Shown here: piece by piece, positions 24,762 through 33,653 of the stretch
Layout of the letters: each line of letters starts with the position of its first letter
How positions within the stretch are numbered: the first letter of the stretch is position 1
Assembly (NCBI GenBank): GCA_018696395.1
Contig: JABHQR010000016.1
Span: 1-55,642, forward strand
Length of the DNA: 55,642 nucleotides
Direction of reading: 5' to 3'
Origin: an archaeon
GTDB lineage: Archaea; Nanobdellota; Nanobdellia; Woesearchaeales; GW2011-AR9
Notes under the pieces: model-generated
What the model was told of the DNA's origin: nothing
What the model saw: only the letters and a program-made list of their open reading frames with translations
Database searches by the model: none
Translations under genes and position numbers: made by a program

Positions 24762-27700
24762 ATGTATACTAAAAATTTAAAAGAACTTTCTTACAAAAAT
24801 GTTGCTGAAGCTGGAGGGAAAGGATCATCTTTGGGTGAAATGCTTCAAGTTGGGTTTGTAATTCCTGATGGTTTTGTAATATTAGCTTCTACCTTTGATA
24901 AATTTCTTAAACAAGCAGGAATCGAAGCAAAAATTGAAACTGTGCTGAAATCAGTTAACATTGAAGCGATGCATACTGTAGAAGTTGCTTCAGAAAAGAT
25001 ACAATATTTAATTCTTAATGCACAAATTCCAAATGATATTGCAGAAGAAATTATCTCTTCATTTAATATACTTAATGCTAAATTTGTTGCAGTTAGAAGT
25101 TCTGCTACTGCTGAAGATAGTGCTGATGCAGCATGGGCAGGTCAACTTGACACTTTTCTAAATACAACTAAAGAAAATGTTATTGAAAATGTACGTAAAT
25201 GTTGGGCTTCTTTATTTAGTCCTAGAGCTATCTTTTATCGTTTTGAAAAAAAGTTACATGATGAGCATGTATCAGTTGCAGTAGTTATACAAAAGATGGT
25301 ACAAAGTGATATTGCTGGAATTGCATTCTCTGTACATCCCGTAACACAAGACCATAACCAAATTTTGATTGAAGCTGGATTTGGATTAGGTGAATCTGTT
25401 GTTAGTGGTGCAGTAACACCTGATAGTTTTGTTATTAACAAAAAAGATAATTCTATCTTAAGTAAAAGTGTTCATTCACAAACTAAAAAACTTGTTCGTA
25501 CTTCTAAGAAAGGTGTTGATTGGGTTGATATTCCTGAATCTGAAGCTAGTCAGCAGAAGATTACAAATGAACAATTGTTTACATTATCTAAAGAAATAGA
25601 AAAAATTGAGTCTCATTATAATTTCCCTGTTGATGTAGAATGGGCAATTGAAAATGACATTATTTATATCACTCAAAGTCGCCCTATTACAACACTTGAT
25701 TCTGCATCAATTGTAAAAAATTCAATTGTTAATGAAATCTTATCTGAAGAATGGAATAAAGATTGGGAAAATAAATATTCTCTCTTTCTAAGTTCTGCAT
25801 CTTGTAAAACTTATTTTTCTCCAATGCAAAAAATTACTGGTTTTTGTTTTAGAAAGATTTTGATAACTCATAAAGAAGGGATTACAAGTTGTTATCACCT
25901 TATTGAAGACTATGAAAAATTTGGTAATCATCTAGCAGATATCATTGCAAAAGATCCAAGTACTGTTGAAAAGTGGGTCTTAGAACTTAAAAAACAAGCT
26001 GATACAATTCGTGAATTTATATCTAAAGTAGATATAAAAAAATTTAGTAATAGAGATCTTGTAAAAATTTGTGCATTGCTAGACATATTTGGTGCTTATC
26101 ATATACCTAATAAAACTGTGATCAATTTTTTCTCAGAAGATTTGTTCAAAAAACATGCACCATTACTTGAAGAAGGAAGAAAATATATTGAAATAGTTTA
26201 CCATGACATTGATTCATTTGGTGAAAAGTTAATTGAGAATATTAAATCAAAAAACCAAACCTATTCTATTGAAAAATTAAGTTCATTATTAATAGAAGAA
26301 GCATTTGAATTTTTTGAGAAAGGAATTTTACCTGACAAAAATATTCTCAAATCTCGTTTTACAGATTCAGGATTATTACTTACTAAATCAAATAAATCAA
26401 CAAATATTTCAAAAGAAGATGTTAACAAAATAAAAAATAGTTGGATTGCAGAATTACAAACTGACACAATTAAAGGTAAAGGTACTTTTCCAGGTAACAT
26501 TAAAGGTGTATGTAGAGTTATTGTAAATTATCGTAAAGATGCAAATTTGCAAGATGGAGAAATTCTTGTTACTGGTATGACTGATCCTAATTTTGTTCCA
26601 TTAATGAAAAAAGCAGCTGCTATTGTAACTGATGCTGGTGGTCTTTTATCTCATGCAGCAATTGTTTCCAGAGAACTTAAAATCCCGTGTGTTGTGGGTA
26701 CAAAAGTTGCTACATCACTTTTGAAGTCTGGTGATGTTGTTGAGGTTAATGCGGATATTGGGACAGTTCAAATTGTTAATAAAAAAGAGCTTACAAAAAT
26801 ATTTAGTAGAGAAAGGCCACTGATTTATTTTAATATGTGGAATGATTCTGATAGGATGGGTTACAAAGATTTTTTAAATTTAGATATAGAACAGAATTTT
26901 TTTGTAAAAGAAGAAAATAGTAAAACAAGCGTATATTATCTTCAAAATTTTTTAAGTATATTTGATGAAACATTAAAAGAAAATGTAAAATCTTCTCTTC
27001 CTAAGGCTCTTAAAAGAATGAAGCAAGAATGGACTTACTTAATTCCTTATCTAGAAGAGGAATCAAAAATTTCTAGTTACAAAGAATTAATAGAGTATTA
27101 TAATCATTTAGTCTCTTGGTGGTCTGGGATGACTACTATGTTTACAGCTCCAGATATATGCAAAGAAGAAAAGATGATCTCTGAACTACTTGAATTACGT
27201 AAAGAAAGTGAAAAACATAGTGATAAAATGTGTTCAGTAATGACTAATTTTTTAAAAAATAAATTTCCTTTAGAATATTGTATTATTACTATTGATGAAA
27301 TTAAAAAACTTAATGATGGTAAAGATATAGATATTTCAATTATTAAACAAAGAAAAAAAGGATATGTTATGGATAATGGAATTATTAAAGTTAATTCTTC
27401 ATTTGATGAAATTATAATTCAAAAAGGCTATTCAATTTATAATCCAAACAAAATCCCTGATGGAGATGTAATTATAGGAAATGTTGCGTTTCCGGGAAAT
27501 ATTTCTGGAAAAGTAAAAATTATAAAAATTTCAAATGATCTGAAGAATATTGAACAAAATGATGTTATTGTTACTGAAATGACTAGTCCAGATTATGTAC
27601 CTTATCTCAAAAAAGCAGCAGCTATTATTACTGATGAAGGTGGTATTACTTGTCATGCTGCTATTGTATCTAGAGAATTAGGGATTCCTTGTGTTATTGG

Positions 27701-27785
27701 AACAAAAAATGCTACATTAATCTTAAAGACAGGAGATATAGTTGAAGTTGATGCCAAGAAAGGAATAGTAAAGAAAATAGATTAA
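24762..27785 (+). CDS. PEP synthase/rifampicin-phosphotransferase-like protein with two phosphohistidine domains
   Basis: An N-terminal ATP-grasp (PEP synthase/PPDK N-terminal) domain spans about 1-312 (AGGKGSSLGEM; AVRSSATAEDSADAAWAGQ; DVEWAI...YITQSRPITT). It is followed by a helical region (about 313-565), a phosphohistidine domain with TDAGGLLSHAAIV (His631), another helical region (about 675-890) and a second phosphohistidine domain with TDEGGITCHAAIV (His965). No C-terminal PEP-binding TIM barrel is visible. The order resembles rifampicin phosphotransferase (ATP-grasp, substrate-binding region, His domain) with the last two modules repeated. It would transfer the beta-phosphate of ATP through His to an unknown acceptor. 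It is not a normal ppsA; 1007 residues is longer than PEP synthase. Confidence 0.8.
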   Translation: MYTKNLKELSYKNVAEAGGKGSSLGEMLQVGFVIPDGFVILASTFDKFLKQAGIEAKIETVLKSVNIEAMHTVEVASEKIQYLILNAQIPNDIAEEIISSFNILNAKFVAVRSSATAEDSADAAWAGQLDTFLNTTKENVIENVRKCWASLFSPRAIFYRFEKKLHDEHVSVAVVIQKMVQSDIAGIAFSVHPVTQDHNQILIEAGFGLGESVVSGAVTPDSFVINKKDNSILSKSVHSQTKKLVRTSKKGVDWVDIPESEASQQKITNEQLFTLSKEIEKIESHYNFPVDVEWAIENDIIYITQSRPITTLDSASIVKNSIVNEILSEEWNKDWENKYSLFLSSASCKTYFSPMQKITGFCFRKILITHKEGITSCYHLIEDYEKFGNHLADIIAKDPSTVEKWVLELKKQADTIREFISKVDIKKFSNRDLVKICALLDIFGAYHIPNKTVINFFSEDLFKKHAPLLEEGRKYIEIVYHDIDSFGEKLIENIKSKNQTYSIEKLSSLLIEEAFEFFEKGILPDKNILKSRFTDSGLLLTKSNKSTNISKEDVNKIKNSWIAELQTDTIKGKGTFPGNIKGVCRVIVNYRKDANLQDGEILVTGMTDPNFVPLMKKAAAIVTDAGGLLSHAAIVSRELKIPCVVGTKVATSLLKSGDVVEVNADIGTVQIVNKKELTKIFSRERPLIYFNMWNDSDRMGYKDFLNLDIEQNFFVKEENSKTSVYYLQNFLSIFDETLKENVKSSLPKALKRMKQEWTYLIPYLEEESKISSYKELIEYYNHLVSWWSGMTTMFTAPDICKEEKMISELLELRKESEKHSDKMCSVMTNFLKNKFPLEYCIITIDEIKKLNDGKDIDISIIKQRKKGYVMDNGIIKVNSSFDEIIIQKGYSIYNPNKIPDGDVIIGNVAFPGNISGKVKIIKISNDLKNIEQNDVIVTEMTSPDYVPYLKKAAAIITDEGGITCHAAIVSRELGIPCVIGTKNATLILKTGDIVEVDAKKGIVKKID

Positions 27786-27822
27786 CTTTTCTCAAGAATT
27801 ATAAGCTTCTGATAATACACAA

Positions 27823-27980
27823 GCCTTTACCGAGTGCTTTGCATTATGGCATTCGCCTAACGATGAATTTTTGTATGGTTTAATCATAAAAGGTAATAAC
27901 CTAGTATGACCACTCAATTAAATTAATCTCTTGTTAAGTAGACATACCTAGTTGGATATTTAAGTGCTTCTGTTGGTTAA
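27823..27980 (+). repeat. Dispersed repeat, copy B (with internal insertion)
   Basis: It begins GCCTTTACCGAG, continues TTGCATTATGGCATTCGCC and TAACGATGAATTTTTG, and ends GATATTTAAGTGCTTCTGTT. About 60 extra bases lie between the two halves compared with the other copies. It fills most of the 253-base gap between the phosphotransferase gene and the redox island. Confidence 0.75.
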
Positions 27981-28038
27981 AAAATTAATTCTGGTATCAA
28001 ATTTTGTAATATATTATACTCTTTTAAAACATCACTTT

Positions 28039-28524
28039 TTAATTTTCAACAAATACCTCGTTGATTGAAGGGTTTAATTCAATTTTATTAATTTTTCCAA
28101 CTTTAGTTTTTATGATAACTCTTTTCAGAGATAATTTTTCAATGATTCGATGAATTTTTACCCTATGCAAACCAGATTCTGTCTCAAATTTTGATTGATT
28201 AAGTTTACCTTTATTTTTAATTAAAATATTAATTATTACTCGTTCATCAGATTCTAAGAAATTTAGCAATTCATTTATATCTTTAGTAAAACTTTTCTTT
28301 TCTTTAATTTGTTTAGAAACAATAAGATAAAAAGAGAAAAAACCTACAAAAAGTCCTAAAGATGATAATATTAAAATCATATATGGGATCGGAATAAAAC
28401 AACCACAAGCATTCCCTCTATTAATAGCATCAGAAACATAAACTGTTAAAAAAGAAACAGTAAAAACAAAACCTAATATAATCGAAATCCCTAGATATAT
28501 TGCTTTAATTTTCTTTAATTTCAT
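28039..28524 (-). CDS. Membrane-anchored winged-helix protein
   Basis: Using the ATG at 28524 (the longer frame begins at TTG) the protein has 161 residues. Two hydrophobic helices (about 6-30 and 45-68) are separated by an extracytoplasmic loop containing CGCF, and a winged-helix domain follows at about 85-150 (LLNFLESDERVIINILIKNKG, FETESGLHRVKIHRIIEKL). It could read a signal at the membrane, with the CxC loop as a candidate thiol sensor, and control the divergent thioredoxin-CcdA operon. Confidence 0.75.
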   Translation of the reverse strand: MKLKKIKAIYLGISIILGFVFTVSFLTVYVSDAINRGNACGCFIPIPYMILILSSLGLFVGFFSFYLIVSKQIKEKKSFTKDINELLNFLESDERVIINILIKNKGKLNQSKFETESGLHRVKIHRIIEKLSLKRVIIKTKVGKINKIELNPSINEVFVEN

Positions 28525-28569
28525 TTTTTGTAACAACAAATTAAGTATAATTACAACTTATGTAACAAT

Positions 28570-28971
28570 ATGATATTAAAAAATGTTTTGGTTTTATTGG
28601 GGCTGTTATTGCTATTTGGGTGTAATGTAGGTGGGGCTGAAACACTAAATTCATCCAATATTGAAATGATTACTATCACTTCTTCAGGAAATTTTTCATA
28701 TGAAGAATGTATAAATAGAAATTTAGAAGATCAATACTTGATGTTGGAATCAAAATACTGTGGACATTGTCAAAAATCATTACCTCTCTTTTTAGAAGTA
28801 TGTGAAGAATTGAACTTAACTTGTAATGTGATTGACATATCTGAAGATATTGAAAAAGAAAAATTAGATTATTATAAGATTAATATTATGTATACTCCAA
28901 CTTTTGTTTTTGATTGTAATTATTATGTCGGTGCAATGGAAAAAAGTGAATTCTTGGAGGTATTGAAATGA
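28570..28971 (+). CDS. Thioredoxin-like lipoprotein
   Basis: The 133 residues start with a hydrophobic signal ending in a lipobox, LLFGC (Cys18), so the protein is anchored outside the membrane. The thioredoxin active site is YCGHC (C64, C67), and a cis-proline segment MYTPTFVFDC lies near residues 110-119. It likely exchanges disulfides in the cell envelope and receives electrons from the CcdA-like protein encoded next; the genes overlap by four bases (ATGA). The first gene of the redox island. Confidence 0.85.
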   Translation: MILKNVLVLLGLLLLFGCNVGGAETLNSSNIEMITITSSGNFSYEECINRNLEDQYLMLESKYCGHCQKSLPLFLEVCEELNLTCNVIDISEDIEKEKLDYYKINIMYTPTFVFDCNYYVGAMEKSEFLEVLK

Positions 28972-29792
28972 AAAATAAGAAAATAACTATCTTTTTAATT
29001 TCAATTGTTGCATTACTAACTTTTTTCTTTTTAACAAAAAATTTATCAGTTAATATATTAGATAATTTAGGATTGAATCTTCCATTACCCCTATTTACAA
29101 TAATAATTGCATTAATTGATGGATTTAACCCTTGCAATTTATTTGTTTTAACATTATTATTAAGTTTAATGTTAACAGAATCTCATTCAAGAAAAAAGAT
29201 ATATTTAGTAGGATTTAGTTTTATTATAGTAATTTATTTATTTTATTTTCTTTTTATGGCAACATGGCTTAACATTTTCAAATATATCGGATTTATAGAC
29301 CCATTAAGGATAGGAATTGCTATAATTGCTATCACTGCTGGAATAATTAATTGTAAAGAGTTATTCTATTACAGAAAAGGGATTACTTTAATGGTTCAAG
29401 ATAAACATGTTGGACCCTTAAAAAGAAAAATCCAACATGTTGCAAAATTAATAAATAAAGGTTCAACACTTACGCTTATTGGTGCTTCAATAGTTCTAGC
29501 AATTTTTGCATCATTAGTAGAATTACCTTGTACTGCTGGATTTCCAATTATTTATACTGGTGTATTAACTGGAGTAATTCTAGAGAACAGTTTATTTTAT
29601 TATCTTTATTTGGCATTATATAATTTAATTTATGTATTACCACTAATAATAATAATTAGTTTACTTGGCTATATATTTCATGGTAAGCAAATTAGCAAGA
29701 GAACAATGTCTTTAATAAAATATATTGGGGGATTTATAATGTTGTTATTAGGAATAATATTACTAATTAATCCTAGTTTGTTAGGTGTTTAA
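28968..29792 (+). CDS. CcdA/DsbD-like transmembrane thiol carrier
   Basis: The 274 residues have about six to seven membrane helices. Cysteines sit in DGFNPCNLF (C56) and VELPCTAGFP (C188), in the two positions that in CcdA/DsbD pass electrons across the membrane. It likely transfers reducing power from a cytoplasmic thiol donor to the thioredoxin-like lipoprotein. It overlaps the previous gene by four bases and abuts the next with no gap, so the three form one operon. Confidence 0.82.
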   Translation: MKNKKITIFLISIVALLTFFFLTKNLSVNILDNLGLNLPLPLFTIIIALIDGFNPCNLFVLTLLLSLMLTESHSRKKIYLVGFSFIIVIYLFYFLFMATWLNIFKYIGFIDPLRIGIAIIAITAGIINCKELFYYRKGITLMVQDKHVGPLKRKIQHVAKLINKGSTLTLIGASIVLAIFASLVELPCTAGFPIIYTGVLTGVILENSLFYYLYLALYNLIYVLPLIIIISLLGYIFHGKQISKRTMSLIKYIGGFIMLLLGIILLINPSLLGV

Positions 29793-30446
29793 ATGAAAAT
29801 TTCAACTGCTAGTACAATTTTAGGAAAATTATGTGATATTACAAGAATTAACAAAAAATTTCATCAATATCAACCAGTAATAATTGAATCAAAAGATAAT
29901 CAAATTATTAGTCCGGTAGAAGCAACAATAAATCATGTTGGTAATATTTCAGAAGAAGGAATATTATTAACAAAACAAAATAAAACAGTAAAATTAGATA
30001 ATTTAATTGGGCAATATGCAGAAAATTTTTATGGGTGTAAGTATATTAATTTTTACTTAAGTCCTTTAAATCGTCATTTTTGGGTAACTCCTACAGAAGG
30101 AAAATTTATTCATATACAAAAAAATGAAGGAAAATCTAAATGGCCAGTATTCATTGGACTTGAAGATTTAATTGGTATTGAAATGTTTAGTGAAGCTGTA
30201 ATTCAAAATTCTTCAATTGGTATGATATATCAAACAAATGAATATGATGTTGCTATGATAGCAGTTGGATCACTTAATGTTAATAGGATACATACTGATT
30301 GTAAAATTGAAAACCAATACGAAAGAGGTGTCCCAGTAGGATATTTTAGTTTAGGTTCAAGCATGTTATTATGTTTCCCGCGAGATTTAAAAACAATAGT
30401 TTACAGTGGTCAAAAAGTTAGAATGGGACAAGCAATATTAATCTGA
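29793..30446 (+). CDS. Phosphatidylserine-decarboxylase-family protein
   Basis: Motifs of the PSD family appear in order over 217 residues: ISPVEATI near 39-46, FYLSPLNRHFWVTPTEGKF (about 87-105), MIAVGSLNVNRI near 155-166, and GYFSLGSSMLLCF with LGSS at 187-190. The LGS(S/T) motif is where the precursor cleaves itself to form the pyruvoyl cofactor. It would decarboxylate a serine phospholipid (archaetidylserine in archaea) or a related compound. Its place directly after thioredoxin and CcdA genes is unexpected. The length matches the short archaeal-type enzymes. Confidence 0.78.
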   Translation: MKISTASTILGKLCDITRINKKFHQYQPVIIESKDNQIISPVEATINHVGNISEEGILLTKQNKTVKLDNLIGQYAENFYGCKYINFYLSPLNRHFWVTPTEGKFIHIQKNEGKSKWPVFIGLEDLIGIEMFSEAVIQNSSIGMIYQTNEYDVAMIAVGSLNVNRIHTDCKIENQYERGVPVGYFSLGSSMLLCFPRDLKTIVYSGQKVRMGQAILI

Positions 30447-30468
30447 TTATTCAAAATACATAGAAAAG

Positions 30469-30476
30469 TTTATATA
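30469..30476 (+). promoter_or_regulatory. TATA box with adjacent dyad
   Basis: TTTATATA lies 30 bases before ATG 30499. Between them is an imperfect dyad, GCAT-TATT-ATGC (about 30484-30495), placed where a repressor would block initiation, possibly the DUF134 protein itself. Confidence 0.5.
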
Positions 30477-30498
30477 TGGTTGTGCATTATTATGCGTA

Positions 30499-31014
30499 AT
30501 GGCGAGGCCAAGAAAAATAAAAAAAATAGAATTTCAGCCAGAAATAACTTACTTTAAACCAAGAGCAGTTCCTTTAAATCAACTAATTGAAGTAGAATTA
30601 ACTTTTGATGAATTAGAAGCATTAAGATTATCAAACATTAAAAAATTATCTCAAACAGATGCTGCAAAAAAAATGAAAATTCATCAATCTACATTTCAAA
30701 GAACATTAACAAGGGCAAGAGAAAAAGTGACTGATGCTTTAGTTAATGGAAAGGCAATAAAAATTCATGGAGGTGAATATAAAATGCCAAGAGGAGATGG
30801 TACTGGACCAACTGGGTTTGGTCTTGGTGCAGGAAGAAATTTTGGAAAAAACAGGGGCATGTTTGGCCAAGGTAGGATGAAAGGTCCATTTTCAGCAGGA
30901 CCCAATGGTGTTTGTGTCTGTCCAAAATGTAATTTTGAACAAAGACATGATATTGCTCAACCTTGTAATAAAATTAAATGTCCTAAATGTGGGGCAGAGA
31001 TGGTAAGAAAATAA
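30499..31014 (+). CDS. DUF134 DNA-binding protein with C-terminal zinc-ribbon-like region
   Basis: The N-terminal ~95 residues are a DUF134 module: MARPRKIKKI start, ELTFDELEALRLSNIKKLSQ and the HTH-like AAKKMKIHQSTFQRTLTRAR. A Gly/Arg/Phe-rich linker (about 100-135) follows. The C-terminal segment has CVCPKC, H, PC and CPKCGAEM (about 138-168), suitable for metal binding. This fused arrangement is commonly found beside NifX-like and MinD-ferredoxin genes, as here. Likely a metal-responsive regulator of the island. Confidence 0.85.
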   Translation: MARPRKIKKIEFQPEITYFKPRAVPLNQLIEVELTFDELEALRLSNIKKLSQTDAAKKMKIHQSTFQRTLTRAREKVTDALVNGKAIKIHGGEYKMPRGDGTGPTGFGLGAGRNFGKNRGMFGQGRMKGPFSAGPNGVCVCPKCNFEQRHDIAQPCNKIKCPKCGAEMVRK

Positions 31015-31016
31015 AA

Positions 31017-31754
31017 ATGGAAATAGCAATAAGTACAAATGGAAGTAATTTAGACTCGTTAGTTGATCAAAGATTTGGAAGATGTAATCATTTTTTAGTT
31101 ATTGAACTTTTAAATCAAAAAAAAATTAATTTCAAAGTAGTTGAAAATGAAGGTGCAAAACAAGGTCATGGTGCAGGAATTAAAGCAGCTCAACAAATTA
31201 ATGAATTAAATGTAAATTTTGTAATTACTGGAAATTTAGGACCAAATGCATCAAATGTTCTAAACCAATCAGAAATAAAAGTATATCAAGGATCAGGTAA
31301 CATAAGAGAAGTTATTGAAAAATTTAGCAACAATGAATTAAAAGAAATTTCTCAAACAGTTGAAGGACATTCTAACATAAAAAATGTTACAAATGAATCA
31401 GATGAAAGAATATTTTTTCCATTAATCAACGATAAAGGGATTGATTCTGAGATTTCAACTCATTTTGGCCATGCACCTTATTTTGGTATATATAATAATA
31501 TTAAAAAAGAACTTAAAATAATTGATATGAAATTAGACCATACAAATTCGGTAAAGTCGCCTGTTGATCAAATTATAGAAACTGTTAATCCAACAACTAT
31601 TTTTGCATTAGGAATTGGAGCAAGAGCAATTCAATTATTTAATGAAAAAGGTATTTCAATAAAAACAGGGAATTTTAAAATTGTTAAAGAAGTTATTGAA
31701 AATTGGGGCCAGTTAGATTCACAAGTTCAAAGTTGTGCTTATGGTCATAATTAA
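31017..31754 (+). CDS. Protein with two NifX/NifB-like (dinitrogenase FeMo-cofactor biosynthesis) domains
   Basis: The ATG at 31017 is two bases after the DUF134 stop; the 245 residues divide into two similar halves. Half one has IAISTNGSNLDSLVDQRFGRCNHFLVIE, QGHGAGIKAAQQI and VITGNLGPNA; half two has FPLINDKGIDSEISTHFGHAPYFGIY and TIFALGIGARAIQLF. These match the NifX/NafY-like fold that carries Fe-S or metal clusters. No nif genes are present, so a general cluster-carrier role is more likely than nitrogen fixation. It ends in CAYGHN, a possible metal ligand tail. Confidence 0.82.
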   Translation: MEIAISTNGSNLDSLVDQRFGRCNHFLVIELLNQKKINFKVVENEGAKQGHGAGIKAAQQINELNVNFVITGNLGPNASNVLNQSEIKVYQGSGNIREVIEKFSNNELKEISQTVEGHSNIKNVTNESDERIFFPLINDKGIDSEISTHFGHAPYFGIYNNIKKELKIIDMKLDHTNSVKSPVDQIIETVNPTTIFALGIGARAIQLFNEKGISIKTGNFKIVKEVIENWGQLDSQVQSCAYGHN

Positions 31755-31785
31755 ATAAATTATAAAACCTAACAACTGATTGCCT

Positions 31786-31820
31786 CAGAAAGTAAATCTT
31801 TCAGTGCAGATCATTTTTTT
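31786..31820 (+). terminator. Hairpin followed by T-tract
   Basis: GAAAG and CTTTC arms around TAAAT, within CAGAAAG...CTTTCAG, are followed by a run of eight T at 31813-31820. It probably ends the DUF134-NifX transcript. The next gene has its own TATA-like box, CCTTATAACT, at about 31840-31850. Confidence 0.45.
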
Positions 31821-31897
31821 TAATTTGATTTTTGGTTATTCCTTATAACTAATGATAATCAGTCAAGGGACATAATAAAGCAAAGAAGGAAATAAAA

Positions 31898-33244
31898 ATG
31901 TGGATTAGATTATCGTTTTTACAAAAGAATTTGGTATATGCAATTCCAATTTCTTTAATTTTAGGAGTATTGTTTGGATATTTAATTGATTCTTCAGTTT
32001 TAAAAATATTAATTCTTCCATTAACTATATTAATGATTTATCCTATGATGGTAACTCTGAACATTAAATCTTTGTTCACATATTGTAAACCAAAAACACA
32101 AATATTAATTCAATTAGTTAATTTTATTATTATACCTTTAGTTGGTTTTGGTATTGGATTAGTCTTTTTAAAAAATACCCCTTATTTAGCATATGGGCTT
32201 TTGTTAATAGCTTTACTTCCTACAAGTGGAATGACTATTTCGTGGACTGGATTTGCAAAAGGAAATGTTAATCTTGCTATTAAAACAACAATTATTGGAT
32301 TAATATTAGGTTCATTATTAATGCCTTTTTATACTGCATTTTTTGTAGGTCAAACAATTAGTTTGCCAATCCTTAAAACATTTATTGAACTTGGAAAAGT
32401 AATATTTTTACCTTTGTTATTAGGTTTTATTACGCAAATTATTTTAAAAAAGATATATGGTGAGATGCATTTTAATAAAAATATAAAATCAAAATTCCCA
32501 TTATTATCAACTTTAGCAGTTATAGGGATTATTTTTGTTGCTATGGCTTTAAAATCAAAATCAATAATTGCTGATCCATTAGAAGTACTTTATTTATTGA
32601 TTCCATTAATCCTTTTTTATATATTTAATTATTTTTTGACCTCAATTATTGGAAAATATTTTTTATCAAGGGAAGATGCAATAACTCTTGTGTATGGGTC
32701 TGTCATGAGGAATCTTTCAGTTGCTTTAGCAATTGCATTAATTGTTTTTGGAGATAATGGTGTTGAAATTGCATTAATTATTGCTGTTGCTTATGTTATT
32801 CAAGTACAATCTGCCGCATGGTATATTAAATTTTCAGAGAAAGTATTTGGTGTGATCCCAGAAGATGTTATAAAAGATATCGTAGAAGAGGGGCTTTTTG
32901 CTTTACATAATAATTTAACACTATATGATGTGATTAAATTGCTTGATGAAGAACATATTAATTCAGTTGCAATTTTAAATAGAAAAGAAAAGATAGTTGG
33001 ATTAATTACTAGTCAAATAATTATAAATTTATTAGCAGATAATAAATCTCTAAAAACAAAATTAAGTGATATAAAATTACCTACCCCATTACAAATTAAT
33101 GAAAGAACTCCCATTAAAAAAGTTCTTAGTATAATGAAACAAAAACATAAATACAAAGTTTTAGTTATAAATCAAAAAGGAAAAATTTCGGGAGTACTTA
33201 CAAAATCAGAGATTATTAGTAAGTTTGCAGGAGAGATAAAATGA
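31898..33244 (+). CDS. ACR3/BASS-type transporter with C-terminal CBS pair
   Basis: Residues 1-315 hold about ten helices with the BASS/ACR3 pattern: MMVTLNIKSL near 50, LLPTSGMTISWTGFAKGN near 108-125, and SVMRNLSVALAIALIVFG near 269-286. ACR3 members export arsenite or other oxyanions; bile-acid-type members import organic anions. The hallmark ACR3 cysteine is not at the expected position here, so the substrate is open. Residues about 325-448 form two CBS domains, which sense adenine nucleotides. The fusion implies energy-state control. It overlaps the next gene by four bases. Confidence 0.8.
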   Translation: MWIRLSFLQKNLVYAIPISLILGVLFGYLIDSSVLKILILPLTILMIYPMMVTLNIKSLFTYCKPKTQILIQLVNFIIIPLVGFGIGLVFLKNTPYLAYGLLLIALLPTSGMTISWTGFAKGNVNLAIKTTIIGLILGSLLMPFYTAFFVGQTISLPILKTFIELGKVIFLPLLLGFITQIILKKIYGEMHFNKNIKSKFPLLSTLAVIGIIFVAMALKSKSIIADPLEVLYLLIPLILFYIFNYFLTSIIGKYFLSREDAITLVYGSVMRNLSVALAIALIVFGDNGVEIALIIAVAYVIQVQSAAWYIKFSEKVFGVIPEDVIKDIVEEGLFALHNNLTLYDVIKLLDEEHINSVAILNRKEKIVGLITSQIIINLLADNKSLKTKLSDIKLPTPLQINERTPIKKVLSIMKQKHKYKVLVINQKGKISGVLTKSEIISKFAGEIK

Positions 33245-33651
33245 GTAAATTAATTAGGATTGAAACAAAAAAAGAATTAAAAAGAGTTATTGATGAAATT
33301 AAAAAGAAAGCAAATAATTTTAATTTTATTATTAGAAATATTTTTGATATGTCTGAAGAATTTAAAAATCATGGGGTTGAAGTCGCAAAAGATTTTGAAT
33401 ATTATTCTATAATGCTCTGTAATCCTTTTAAAGCATATAAAAACAGATCTGAAAATCCAATTAGAGGTGCAGTTCTCATCCCACCTAAGCAGATTATTTT
33501 ATATAAAAAAAATGATAAAACAATAATAGCATATATGTCTGTTGAAAAAGATGATATTAAAAAAATCTTACCAAATGATAAACTATTTCAAAAAGGATTA
33601 TCTGAATCTTGTATGAATATTACAAAATTAATAAAACAAATAGCTGAATAA
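33241..33651 (+). CDS. DUF302 family protein
   Basis: A 136-residue soluble protein with the family's order: IIRNIFDMSEEFKNHGVEV, YYSIMLCNPFKAY (CNP motif near 60), PIRGAVLIPPKQIILYKK and a final helix. DUF302 proteins are widespread and often lie next to metal or sulfur genes; the biochemical role is unknown. It is coupled by ATGA overlap to the transporter, so they probably act together. Confidence 0.75.
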   Translation: MSKLIRIETKKELKRVIDEIKKKANNFNFIIRNIFDMSEEFKNHGVEVAKDFEYYSIMLCNPFKAYKNRSENPIRGAVLIPPKQIILYKKNDKTIIAYMSVEKDDIKKILPNDKLFQKGLSESCMNITKLIKQIAE

Positions 33652-33653
33652 AA

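Noticed and set aside
24762-27785. Ordinary PEP synthase (ppsA)
   Set aside because: The C-terminal PEP-binding TIM barrel is not visible, and a second His domain takes its place.
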